Source of the DNA: Cryphonectria parasitica EP155
Lineage: Eukaryota > Ascomycota > Sordariomycetes > Diaporthales > Cryphonectriaceae
DNA: 64,000 nt
Direction: 5' to 3'
NCBI RefSeq assembly: GCF_011745365.1
Contig: NW_024468909.1
Coordinates: 3,410,001 to 3,474,000, forward strand
Part shown: positions 10,247-21,620 of the stretch, piece after piece
Layout: each line of letters starts with the position of its first letter
Numbering within the stretch: position 1 is the stretch's first letter
Made by a program: the position numbers and the translations under genes
Notes under the pieces: generated by a model
What the model saw: only the letters and a program-made list of their open reading frames with translations
Database searches by the model: none
Told to the model about the DNA's origin: nothing

Positions 10247-12217
10247 CTATGATCCAATCCGCTCCTCTTTATGCGAAAACTGGCCTCCGACCAGCCTATA
10301 CTTCTCGCTCTGGAGGAACTCATCCACCTTCTCCATCGTCGCAAACTCCTTGTTCTGTCCCAGGAAGCGCGCCTTATTGTTGATGAGTGGTTCTGCCTCC
10401 TTGAAGGTTTCATCCAGCTGCTTGGCCACGTCTGTTTCCACGAAATTAGTATGAAAGAAGACGAACCATACAGTATCGTTTCGAAATTGACGTGATGGAG
10501 GAAACTTACCAACGCTGCTGAACTCCCAGAGGTTAGCTTTCAGACCCACTGCCGCCTGCTGATGCTTTTGCAAGAAAGCCAGCCAGATCTGCACCGTCTC
10601 GGGATGTCCATCCTTGATCTGGATAAGCCTTCGCCGCGTGATACGCTCAAAGTTTTCCTGCGACTTCTTGTGGATGAAGTTGGATTTAGGCACCGTCCAG
10701 CGCTCCGTTATCTTAGGCAGAGGGATGGGGCCGTACGCCGGAAGACCGAGGTAGTACGCAGCACGCAGCGCAAAGTCGCAGAAGGACTCCAGCGGCCGTA
10801 CGCTGTACGAACGCAGCTGCAGGTCGCAAGACGGAACACCATACTGGGCTACGCGGCGTAGAGGCTGCAGGTAGAAGGCCTGCACGTTGCGCGGCATGCG
10901 TCGAGGCTCGCCCTTTTCGGCGTTCCGTTCGGGTCCTTCTGTACTCTTGCCTGGTTCTTTAACTTCACCCACAGAGCTCTGCGAAAGCTCGGAAGTCATT
11001 GATGCGCTGGACTGTGGAATCTGTGTATCCTCCACACCCGACCCTGCAGCTTGGAGTCCTTCATACAAGGCCTCATTTATCTTGGCTTCTGAGGCGAGAT
11101 CCTCAAGGATAGAATCCATAGACACCCCGCTCTCAAGAGCCGAAGACGGCGGAGCGCTCGATTCTGAGGAAGTAGCATCTGCAGTGGCCTGTTCCTCAGC
11201 GTCTTTCGCAGAAGGCTCCAGTGGCTCAGCCATCGATGCGACTGCTTCCGCCGCGGGAGATTCAGGTATGGCACTCTGTGACATGGTAGGCTTCGACACG
11301 CCCTGTTGCTGCTCCTTCGGAGCCGCATTGGCCACACCGTTCTTTCCCGCTTGAAGTTGTTGTAAATGGGCCATGAGTGCTGCTATTTCCTCCGGAGAGG
11401 CGTTCGCGAACATCTCGAGACCCGGCGTCGGAGAACGGGAAGCAGGTTCCTGCTCAGCTGAAGCTTCCAAAACCACAGTCTCGGATGCCCGAGGCTCCGT
11501 CACATCCGCGCTGATAGATTCAGCCACTCCCGAGGTTTCCTTCTTGAATGTTGCAACCTCTTGGGCCTCGAGCGCTGCTGCATGGGCCGCCGCACTCGCC
11601 TCTTCGGCCTCGAGTTGACGCACCACGGCTTCCGCGATGCCCGCTTGTATTTCCTCATCCACAGTCTTGAGCCGTTGGAAGGCGGACTTCACGAAGAGGC
11701 TGTCGAGTCTCGGAACCGCAGGCTCGGATGTGATTGTGTCTGATGCTTCGTGCCCTGGAACCTCGAAACTTGTGGGCACGTCCTGCTCGGCCTCGGACTC
11801 TGACTGCGGTGCTTGTCCAGATTCCGCAGATACTTCGCTAGCTTGATCGTCGGCATTTTGCAATTCCTGAGGGGAGGTCTCACTCGGTGCAGCTGCGTTC
11901 TCTGTGGTCTGCTCATTCGATGCCGCTTGGGTAGAGTCGTCGGGCTTTGGGGTCTGGTCTGGGGGTCTAAAACGGGGTTAGTCCAGCCAATAATCTGTAA
12001 TGACATGCCATGGGAGATTGGGCGAACATTGAGGAGTTGTAACGGAGCTGGTAGCGATACTGTGTTGCTCGAACGTAGTGAGGCGCCCGGGTCGGACGAG
12101 AAGGCACGATCTGCTGGACGCTGTTAGACTTGACCCAATTTCGCATTGAAGTATCATACGTACCAGCCGCCTCTGCAAGATGGCCCTCAGCGGCCGTAAT
12201 ACTGGTGGCGCATTCAT
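10247..12217 (-). CDS. RSM10: Mitochondrial small-subunit ribosomal protein uS10m with long acidic N-terminal extension
   Basis: Component of the mitoribosome small-subunit head. Proposed minus-strand exons 12164-12217, 12028-12110, 10510-11966 and 10247-10431 give 592 residues. The S10 domain starts near residue 403: MPRNVQAFYLQPLRR, CDLQLRSYSV, FCDFALRAAYYLGLPAYGP, WTVPKSNFIHKKSQENFERI, all typical of uS10m. The last join (GAC at 10510/10431) is secure. The first exon, MNAPPVLRPLRAILQRRL, is presequence-like. The donor of exon 2 (GTTCGC) is weak, so exon 2 is tentative. Residues of about 60-395 form an Ala/Glu/Ser-rich acidic low-complexity region with an apparent helix (PEEIAALMAHLQQLQAG), much longer than the S10 fold needs. 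It is tandem upstream of the TrpRS gene. Confidence 0.85.
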
Positions 12218-12913
12218 CTCTGCATGATCTCTTTAGAATCGAGGTTTTGAATGACGAGGCGCGGATGTCGAAGCTCTGAGAAATCTTGACGGGTCGGAGT
12301 CCTTATCGATAAGCACCACGACCTAGTGTCGGACCAGGACAAACTTCGCAAGAGAAGTCTACGAGCATTTTCGAAAGGAATGCATTCAAGTGTCACGGCA
12401 GAAATTTACATGGTTTCATTTTGAAGATATTGGATTTGACAAGTTTTATTCACTTATTATTTTAGGTGGTAGATCATTGGGTCTCTTGTCTAAGGACGTG
12501 AGCGCGAGCTGGCGCAGCGCTTCATGAGTTTCGCAGGTGGTCTTGACACGACCAACCACAAAAAAAACCAACGCCAGGACGGCGTGTTCTATCAGCCGCG
12601 ATCCCGATCAAGCCGTGTCTACATTGCACCTCTCGGCATCGGAACAGTGGCTCTCTCGACACTGAATCATACATCAGTGGAGAAGCACATCTAATCCGGA
12701 TCTTGGCCAAGAGTGGTCTCGACTGCTCAGCCAGGGGAGCGCGAGTGTCCTGTGGTGAGCATCCCGACGATGGGAAAGAAATATAGATCTTTCCTAGGGC
12801 GTATAGGAAGGCCTGTCGGTATGGGACGCGTAGTCCGGCTCTTGCCTTGCATCGGCATGGGTCTTGGTTTGTCAACTGTCCTCTCTGCTCCTTGCAGAGA
12901 CGGCAGTGATGGC
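12218..12913. other. Tandem intergenic region uS10m / FCF2
   Basis: 696 bp holding the uS10m promoter and the FCF2 3' UTR. It is AT-rich near 12420-12470. Open frames over 12522-13300 on either strand are shadows or chance frames without motifs. Confidence 0.4.
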
Positions 12914-13759
12914 TCAACCACGTTTCCGCCGCGCCATAAGCTTCTTGTAGTGCCCCTTCTTGCCACTCGTCTTCTTCTCCTGAATTTTTGCGTATCTCGT
13001 CTTGAACTTGCTGTTTGCTTCGCCGGAAGCCAAGACCTCCTCCACCAGGGTCTGTTTCCTATCCTTGCGGTTGACGCGGGCGCTGTAGTACTCAGTGGGG
13101 CCTTCGATGATAGTACCCATCTGGGAGTATTGAGGAAAGGGAGCCTTGCGGTTGTCTTTCTTGAAATGTTTTTTTGGGTCCAGGACACCTCTCAGCCGCA
13201 GAAGCTGAAACTCTCGCTTCACTTTGGGGTCCTCGATCTTTGTGCGCGGCATGTAATTCCATTTGGCGCCAGCGTTGTCTGGAAGAGCCTACAGTCGTAG
13301 TCAGCAACCAGGCCTGACGACAATGAGTATGATTGAGAAGCAGGATGTGAGGTCCAGTCAGAGTAACTATGATCAAATGAAAATCATTGGTGTGCAGGAT
13401 CTGCCCCCATAACGGAAGCTCGTCGCCGCGTCATTCGTATTTGGGTTTTACTTTCATCATGAAGGAGATGGCGCCAGAGTGGTTTGGATGGGAGAGGCAT
13501 AGCATACCTTCTTCTCTTTGGACTTGAGATGCGGTACACGGAGTGCAAGCTCCTCAGACGGCTTCACAACATCTTTACCAGCACTTCCGTCTCCAGCCTG
13601 GGCAGCAGAAGCTTTTGTTGCGTTCGCTGCGAGGCTCTGCTGCTTGCTCTTGACCGCGACGGCGGTCGTCTCGGGGACCCGTTCAGCAAGCGAGCGTTCA
13701 GCAGCGCTTAAGAGCTGCTCAATCTGATCATCTGTGAGATCAGGAACCGCCTCAGCCAT
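12914..13759 (-). CDS. FCF2: Fcf2-type pre-rRNA processing factor
   Basis: Nucleolar factor of the Fcf2/TdIF2 family, needed for early pre-rRNA cleavage in small-subunit biogenesis. Two minus-strand exons (13508-13759, 12914-13288) make 208 residues, close to the yeast protein. The N-terminal part (MAEAVPDLTDDQIEQLLSAA) is a short acidic helix followed by an Ala-rich linker. The second exon carries the Fcf2 domain: AGAKWNYMPRTKIEDPKVKR, FQLLRLRGVLDPKKHFKKDN, FPQYSQMGTIIEGPTEYYSA, ending in a basic tail (KKLMARRKRG). The start is the ATG at 13759. The frame is open further upstream, but that sequence (MLKKKKVLVARLLFHQ) is untypical and lies in a poly-T/A stretch. It is divergent from HAP5 across a long intergenic region. 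Confidence 0.9.
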
Positions 13760-15609
13760 GATCGTTGACTGTCGTGGTGACTTGGGACAAGGTGTTTTGT
13801 CGTGGGCGAGATTCCAGAAGGAAAAGAAGGTTTGATGAAAGAGTAGCCTGGCGACCAGAACTTTTTTTTTCTTAAGCATCTAGCTTGGGTGGGGGCTGAC
13901 CGACGGACGACCGGGGCTGCACGCGGCGCTAGAATCTCCGTGCGACATGGTTGGGCTTGGCTAAGCCATTTAGCCTGGCTGGCTTGCAGGGGAGGCTCAG
14001 GGAGGGGACAAATGCTCTACGTAAAAAGGCTCTGCTCCGTTAACCAGCACCGTTCCTCTGCTATACTCTACCATAGTGTACCATGACGGGACACCTTGTT
14101 GGCTTTGGGATCTTGACGGACAGGATTTTCTATGAACTCATCAGCATGAGATTCTTAGTTCAGGGCTTTCTCCATAAGTCCTCAGAGGTTTCGCTTGTGA
14201 TGAGCCAACAGGCAACAAGAAATGCCGTGTTCTATGTGACACAACTGCTGCTCCACCGGATGACCGTGAATTGGCCCAAAAAGCATCTCAACCCAATGAA
14301 GCCATCTTTAGGAGGAAAGCCTTGGGCTTTTGGGCTTCCCGTCCCTAGATTATGAGGTGGCTCACAACAGAATCTGAGGCATCCAATATACTTTGAGGAT
14401 CTCGATGTAGCCGTGTCTGCGCCACAAAGTAAGGGAGCCTGAAGAAGGTTGATGACCTGTGGCCGACTGACAGAATCAGGTTCAGATCGGGTTCGGTAGA
14501 AGCTGGGGCTGTGATGCGTGATGCCGTCTCTGGGAAATTGATGCCCAACATTCAGCTTGGACACTCTTGTACTGCATACCGCTCCTCATTTCCCCTCTCT
14601 CTTTCTCTCTCTCGTCATCGTTTCTGGAATTTCACTCCTAAAGATCATCTCGACCAACTTTCAATCCATCTTCTGGTCGTATTTCGTCACCTTACAGCAC
14701 ATCGTTGTTGGATGACGATCCTTGGAGAAAGCATATAAGACCATAGGCTCTTCCTGCCTAGCTACGTGGGTACGTTTTTTTTTTTTTAAAGTAGTCATAG
14801 TACATACTATTACTACTAGCAGCTCCCACCACAACAAGACAAGGAAGGATCCACGGCACTGGCGCCAGCTTTCCACGCTCATCCCCATTCCAAACCTTGT
14901 TCTGCCCTTGCGGATCCTCTACTGTGCCTATCACTACAGCCAGAGTACTGCACAGTACCGGAACAGGTACCCCTTTTCTCCAGACCCAGCCAACCTCGGA
15001 GCTTTTTCCCACTTTCTGTTGGCGGGAGAAAAAGCTGACTGGCTCAATTGCTACACGGACCTGGCTCAGGTGCCTTGCTCGTTCGTCCTCTCAGAACCCG
15101 ACGAGGCTCAGATCCACCTCCACCATTCGCCCAAAACTGCTTCAACGCAAACCCGGCCCAGCCAATCACCTCAACGAATCCTGTCCAATCCATCGCCACG
15201 GTCCAAGTAAGGTGAGTTGCGACCCCTACACGCGCCCTCCTGTGGCGAAGCTCCCGAGATCCGACGGCCAAAGGCTTGTCAGTGGAAGCTCCCCGCGCAC
15301 ACGCCCCAGCCCTGCTGGAAGTAAACAGAGAGAGTCGAGCCAAGCTCCACAGACCAGCCACCATGCGCGCATTCATGATGCTTCTTTTCTGCGCGATGGA
15401 AACACCCGATGTGTACACTGTACCAGACTGACAATTGTTCTGGGGGAACACAAGACTCGAAAGCCGATCCTCGCCGAGTCATCTGCCCCGTACGATTCCA
15501 CCTGCCCAGCGCGTTCCAGCACGACAACGACCCTGTCGACAGCGCGCCGAGTCTTGAACTCAGTCTTCATTGTCCTTACTCTTGATTCCCATACGCTCCT
15601 CTGGCCAGC
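13760..15609. other. Long divergent intergenic region FCF2 / HAP5
   Basis: 1.85 kb. It contains a T9 run at 13862-13870, a CT-rich stretch near 14588-14612 and a T-run near 14776-14788. A frame without stops covers 14897-15736 but begins at a TTG, has no early ATG, is Pro/Ser/Thr/Arg-rich and runs into HAP5 exon 1 in a different frame. I read it as C-rich 5' leader rather than a gene. Confidence 0.5.
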
Positions 15610-16669
15610 ATGGATCCTCAGAACCCCCAGCAGTCCCAGCAGCAGCAAGCAAACCGGCCCGTCTACGATACCAGCCACGGAGGACACTATGGTAAGCTAC
15701 ATGAGACCAGGCCTCCATTTCTGCGGCCGTCCATAAGAAGCTGACCGTGTGACATGCAACAGGCGCGAGCGCAGCGGTACATTTGCTCCCAGCCCAGCCC
15801 AATCTTTCCATACAGACGGCGACGAGACCGCAGCCACTGACATCAGCGCCTTTCGATATGTAGCTTTCGGCACAGGGGTATGCGCCGGCAGAGTTGTACA
15901 CAGGACCTTGGGCCAATGTCCACCAGGGACTGAACGGGCAGTACAAGGACATCCTGACGACTTATTGGCAACAGACCATCAATCACCTTGAGAGCGACAA
16001 CCACGACTACAAGCTACACCAGCTTCCCCTGGCGCGCATAAAGAAGGTGATGAAGGCCGATCCAGAGGTCAAAATGATCTCTGCAGAGGCGCCCATACTC
16101 TTCGCCAAAGGATGCGACATCTTCATCACCGAGCTTACCATGCGCGCCTGGATCCACGCTGAGGAGAACAAGCGTCGCACCCTGCAACGGAGCGACATCG
16201 CGTCGGCGCTCGCCAAGTCGGATATGTTCGACTTCCTCATCGACATCGTGCCCCGCGAGGAGGCCTCAACCCACTCCAAGAGGCAGGCCGGCACCACCGC
16301 AGGCTCGTCGCAACATGGCGTGCCCCAAGGCGTCCAGGGGCAGCCCGTTCAGGCCCCGAACCACCAGCACCCGATGGGCGCGACCGACTACGGCTTGCCG
16401 GGACACGCCCTGGGCACTGAGGCTGACTACCGCCAGCCTGCCATGTACGTCGGCCAGAACCCTGCCGGCCAGGCAGCGTATGGCCAGGCGCAGGCGCCGA
16501 TGTACGGCGACATGCCGGGCATGTACGACTACAGCGCTATGCAGCAGCAGCAAGTAAGTTGATCCTCTCGCATTTCCACCCCTTTTTCTCTTAAGATGTT
16601 CGTTCGCCTAATTCGTTTTCTTCGCTGCATACATCGCAAATGCCGCCTCCTGAGGAATTCAATTCCTAG
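15610..16669 (+). CDS. HAP5: CCAAT-binding complex subunit Hap5 (NF-YC), with an unresolved in-frame TAG
   Basis: Histone-fold subunit of the CCAAT-binding factor, pairing with Hap3 and recruiting Hap2. The core (YKLHQLPLARIKKVMKADPE, VKMISAEAPILFAKGCDIF, RTLQRSDIASALAKSDMFDF) is unmistakable, followed by a Gln/Gly/Tyr/Met-rich tail. Exon 1 is 15610-15691 (MDPQNPQQSQQQQANRPVYD..). If it is simply joined to 15763, the frame meets TAG at 15861-15863, 11 codons before the conserved YTGPWANVHQGL. A second intron at 15777-15863, GT donor and TAG as acceptor with a CTGAC branch site, would remove it in phase and leave a 14-nt exon. The 3' end is also uncertain: CAA|GTAAGT at 16554 is a consensus donor, and I place a final mini-exon (EFNS) at 16655-16669. 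Without that splice the protein ends at 16562. Confidence 0.8.
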
Positions 16670-17404
16670 CTGCGGTCCAACTCCCAGCAGGCTTCACACC
16701 TTTGCAGGATCTTAGTTTCAAGTATGATCATTCATTTCCTAACCTCTCCGTTCTCTTGATAGAGTGCTTGAGAAAGATGCACGTGCCGGTTTCGTATTCG
16801 GCCAGAAACAGATCTCGTTCCCAGAGAGAACGACGACAACAGAACATATTCCGCCGGTCGCGATGTTTGGTATGGCGGAGCACACCCGTGGAAATGGATC
16901 GGGGTGGGGTGGGGTTTCGGCGCATAGTGGTGGGACCGGGGATGGACGGTTATTCGTATGATACTCCCGATATCATGATTGTTCTTGCCGCGCGCCCGTT
17001 TACTTCTGATAGCAAATTGACCTTCCTTTGTCTTGGACGTCTGTCTATTCTCGTGCTACCGACAGCGTGAGGTACACAAATACGTCCGCCAGTCGGACCT
17101 CGCAGAGAAAACCGACTCGGATGAAGAAATATGTACATTTATCCATGTGATTGCAGAGAGATATTAATATCGGCCCAACAAATACCTGCCCACGTTAAAC
17201 ACAGAGGCACCTGGATGACGGCATGATTCGCTCTGAAAAGACAGTGTGGGAAAGCAACAAAGAATAATCCCAACGCTGTCTCGTCCCAGCCGAGAAGAAT
17301 AATTCCATAACGCCATGCGACAATTGAAAGCAGGCAGCGGTGAGTCTTCTCGGGTATCGGGAGGTCAAGAAAGATACCTCCCCCCCCCCCCCGGGTCCAA
17401 CCGC
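16670..17404. other. Convergent intergenic region HAP5 / SEC15
   Basis: 735 bp of 3' flanks. A C13 run lies at 17380-17392, just past the SEC15 stop, and would read as G13 in SEC15 sense. No gene seen. Confidence 0.4.
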
Positions 17405-19843
17405 TCACCTCAGTCCGAACCTGCTCGAGAAGTTGGCCATGGTCGCAGCCGCACGGCTTGGCGCCTCGACCGTGTGCGTCAGTTTCTCCAACAGCATGGG
17501 CCCGTTCATGGCGTTGACCCTGCTGTAGAGCTTGTTGCGGAGCGCCATGTCGTAATACTCGTCGTGGTTCTCGATCTGCATCAGCGCGACGGTCTGCTCG
17601 AGCTCCTCGAGTGTGTTCTGCAGCATCGCCGCGTTCTCGAGCCCGGAGACGAACTCGACGAGGAAGCGGACGTCTTTGGCTATTGCAGCCACGCCGTTGG
17701 GGTTGATGGTTTTGACCTCGGGCAGGAGCGGTAAAGCGAGAATGCGCTCGGCAGCGTGGGAGAGAGCGTCGAAGTAGATGAGTTCCTTGATCTCGCGCGG
17801 GAGACCGAGAAGGGTGGAGTTCATGATATTGGAGAGATAGCGGGTGAGCGTTTGCATGTAGCTGGATGGCTCCTCGATAGGCGTCGTAGCCATCCAGTCG
17901 TACTCGGCTGTATCGATAAGATCATCGATCTTGGAGTTCACAAGCTCAAATATTCTCTTTTCGGCCGTCTTCTTATTGCTCCTGAATTGCTCCGTGGCAG
18001 ACAGGGTTACGGGGCCGCCAGCGGACGTGGAAGACCGGGCTCGAATCAAGAGTTGCTCCAGCTCCTGGCAGGCGATCTCGAAGTGCTCTAGGTTGATTAG
18101 GATCTGTACGATCTGACCTAGATACTGGGAACTGAGTCGCTCCACGAGCGATTGACAGACTTTGCTTGTGAGCAACTCATCTAGTGACTAAAGAACCACG
18201 TCAGCGATTTGCATGGTGGAGAGGCAAGAGACAGTGTTGTTTACCTTCCGTAATGTGTCATCGATGATATTGGGATGCTGGAAGTGGTCATCGGCAAAGA
18301 AGTAAAATTGGTTGAGGAAATTCCTAATGTCGATACAGCACAGCGGGTACATCTGTGAAAATGGCAGGACGCAAGGGAACGTCAGCTCCTCGAGTGGCTT
18401 ATCATGTGTGAACCAGCTGACATTCACCACCTTCTCGTACTCCTCGGGGCTGTTAATGGCCATCGGCATATAGTCGTCTGTCGAAACTATCTCCTGGAAA
18501 TCCTCGCTGAAGCGGCGCTTCAGCAAGTCTGCGTATGTGTCGAAGAGCGTGAGCAGAAAATTGTCCAGCATCGTGACAGAGTAGCCCCAGCCTTCCATAG
18601 TCTGGATAGACAGGGCAAAGACGGATTTGATTTTGAGCAAGACTTCAGCATTGTTGATGCCGCCCAAAGACCGGGATGTAAGGGCGATTGCAGAAGTACA
18701 CATGGAATCCCACAGCTCATCCACCTCGACGCTGGATCGTAGCTGAGGCACCCGCCGCACTGTAGCCTTCTCGATGATAGCGAAACCAGCGATACCCTCG
18801 AGTAGACTGTTCAAGGACGGTTCTTCTTCGCCCTCGAGATGGATCGATGTCGGGATCAAAAGATCTTTCTGTTGCCGCCTCGTTGCCGCATAATCTGCGC
18901 GTAGCTTGTCGCTCTGTCCGAGAGCCTGGTGGATATGCAAGCACTCAAAGAGGGGAGTGAAATCTACCTCGAGTTCTTCGTTCGCAAGCACATCGAACTC
19001 CTCGTCCTCTTCAAATACAAGCTCGATTGCCGAGTTCAGCTTGAAGCTATTGAGTGTCTCATCCGCCTCGGTCCGTTCCTTGTGCCTAGACCTTCTCATC
19101 TCCGTGTGGTAAAAGGCAACCTCTCCCAGGAACTGAGACGTCTCTCGAATGCGATACAGCCAGGTGTTCAGGTCCAACATCACAGCCTCCGCGATCGCCT
19201 TTTGCGAGGCCGGTATAGACTTTTGGATCATGTCCGCAAGCTGCTGCTGGGTGGCATATTTGTTTTGTATTATCGGCACCAGGTGCTCATTCTGCAAATC
19301 CTCCAGCGACTTCAACGCAGCGTAGTACTGCTTCTTGCGAATCAGCTCGTGCGCCTGGTTGACGGCATGTAATATTTTCAGCGACTCCTTAAGCGCATCG
19401 GACGCGTCCGAGACATTCTGCCGGATGGCCCTCTTGTCGACGAGCTTCTGCTTCTGCTCCGCCAGCTCCTGGGTGCTGGACTGGATCGACTGGTTCAGCT
19501 CCAGGATTTCGCCCGTCAGGGAGACGGTGCCTTCGCGGACATTCTGCAGTTGGTTGACGGAGTGCAGGAACTCCTCGTGCTTCGTCAGGCCGATGTTCTC
19601 GATCTCGGCTTCGCGGTCTTCGGCGTAGTAGGTCAAACTCTGGACGAGAGAGTTCGTGCGATTGCTGACGCTCGCGTCCTTTAGAATGGGTATCAACTGA
19701 TCGAGGAAGTCCGAGTCGGTCGAGGCGAGGATGACCTATAGACGGCATTAGCAGGCGGCTTGTGTAGGTAATAAGCTACAATGACTGACTTGGCCAACGG
19801 CAGAGCCGTAGTCGTCGTAGGCTTGCGACTTTCGTGGAGGCAT
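17405..19843 (-). CDS. SEC15: Exocyst complex subunit Sec15
   Basis: Exocyst subunit that binds Rab Sec4 and tethers secretory vesicles at the plasma membrane; in hyphae this acts at the growing tip. Minus-strand exons 19790-19843, 18245-19735 and 17405-18187 give 775 residues, within the family range. The 18-codon first exon (MPPRKSQAYDDYGSAVGQ) joins to VILASTDSDFLDQLIPILKD. An N-terminal coiled-coil region (GLTKHEEFLHSVNQLQNVRE, ELAEQKQKLVDKRAIRQNVS) is followed by the helical Sec15 domain (FPCVLPFSQMYPLCCIDIRN, FLNQFYFFADD). The C-terminal helical bundle includes VNAMNGPMLLEKLTHTVE. Both joins are in phase 0. It is divergent from the Mei2-like gene. Confidence 0.93.
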
Positions 19844-21620
19844 TGTGGGTGTCGGATCAGCTTGAAGCAACTCAACTCTAGGCGGTTCTCACGACGGCCC
19901 TCACGGTCGAGGGATAGTGGACAGGGGTGCGATCATAGGCTTGCAATGGATGCGCCAGAGCTCGTAAAGATGGGAAGATGGTAGATCAAGCAGCCAGATT
20001 GAATAGCTACACCAGTGATTGACGATGTTCACTACTCTGAGCGATCTTGCTACTATGAGGTGCAAGTACAAGAGTCCAAACACAGTCCCATCTCATGATT
20101 GTGTCCTGAGACAGTTCACCAGGCCATAGGCTGCATGCTACTATCCAGGCGGTGCCAGGACTTGAGCACCAGGTTGCCTAGCCTAGCACCTGCCCTGCTG
20201 CTTGTTGTAGGCGCCCCTGACCCGGTCCCAAAGCGATGTTAAGCTGACAGGAAACTGAGCAGCCGCTGCCAGCCGGCACCAGCTGTGATCAACGACATCA
20301 GTAACATGGAATACATGTCTCAATACAACTGTGACCATAAACAGCTTCAACCAGAATGGTATCAACCTCTTTATTCAGGAGCCTTCACCCATTCATTATA
20401 CGTGGCCATGCACTGAATAATCTGAAATTAGTCTTCACCATAAAGGAATTTTCACTTGCCTCTAGTGCCACCCTGGATTTCCTTGCAGATCAGGATGCAG
20501 AGTGTCATGAGGAACTCATGAGCCTCCTCCTGCCTCGGGAAACTAGTCACATAAGTACCTACCCCTCTTGAGAGTTCATCCTTTTGGATGGAGTTCGGAC
20601 TCAGTAGAAATTATCCTTGGACTATGGCATACTAGAATCAGACCAGCCAGCTGATTCCTGCATACATTGGTTCACATCATGGCTCTTTGTCCTCCCCTTG
20701 CTTGATGGCCTTAAGGAAGTTCAATGCCGTGCTTCATCAGCCCTCTCACATCAAGCAATACATTTCATTAGGCTATACTTGCTCAGTTAGTGGGCAATGT
20801 TCTATCCGTGCACCTGTCTGTGACCTCCCTGTGCCTGATCGGAATTGTTAGTTAATTAGCAGGAGGCCAGTCTGTCATCCACATAGTCATTGATGGTCAT
20901 GTTGGCTCACTCGGGCTTTTTGCTTGTCACGAATTAGACGAGGGCATCAAACTGAATTTGATAGCTTGTAGCCTGCCCTGAGTCCTAGTATCTCCCAAGC
21001 CTTCTCTGCTATGGAATTTGCTACTGTGAGCAAGACAACAAACACGTTGAGGGGCTACTTTGTGGCTGTCGACTAGTTGCTGGTGATTCAGTGCAGCATT
21101 GAAGGGGTGCAGACGAAGCGGGGTGTATCTAGTAGCAGGAAGTGGCTCCTGCCTCGAAAAATCACAAGGCTACCCAAAACCCTCCTCTTCGACTTCTACT
21201 TGCACCTTCCTTCCTTTCATCTTACCCGGGTAACAACCACCTGACCAGGGTAACACACACCTGCCAATAGTTTTGGATTTTCCTCCAGAGATATTTTGGT
21301 TCCTTCCCACTTGTTGTTGGAACACACCCATCTCTCATCCTCTTCCAACAATCCCAACCCTCTCCTTTGAATACAGCCTCCAAAATTTCTACTCTCTTCT
21401 CCTTCAAGCACGTCTTGTTGGAATCTTCTTGGGTCTGTCATCTACCCTTCTCCCAATCCCATCCCATCACACCATTAGATAATTACCTCCAGTACTACAG
21501 ACAGGTCCCACCCCCGACAATCTTCCACAGGCACATCATACTTACCATTGACAGGTACATTTGGCAGCATCTCTCTGACTTGGACAGCACTCAGCAGTTA
21601 CCACAACAGCCACTGCAGAG
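19844..21620. other. Long divergent intergenic region SEC15 / Mei2-like
   Basis: 1.78 kb with no credible ORF. The last 400 bp (about 21180-21600) are pyrimidine-rich with many TCC/CCT motifs and probably form the Mei2-like 5' leader. No tRNA or 5S rRNA signature was found. Confidence 0.5.

Noticed and set aside
14897..15736. 279-codon open frame before HAP5
   Set aside because: It starts with TTG, has no early ATG, overlaps HAP5 exon 1 in another frame, and has Pro/Ser/Thr/Arg composition of C-rich leader sequence.
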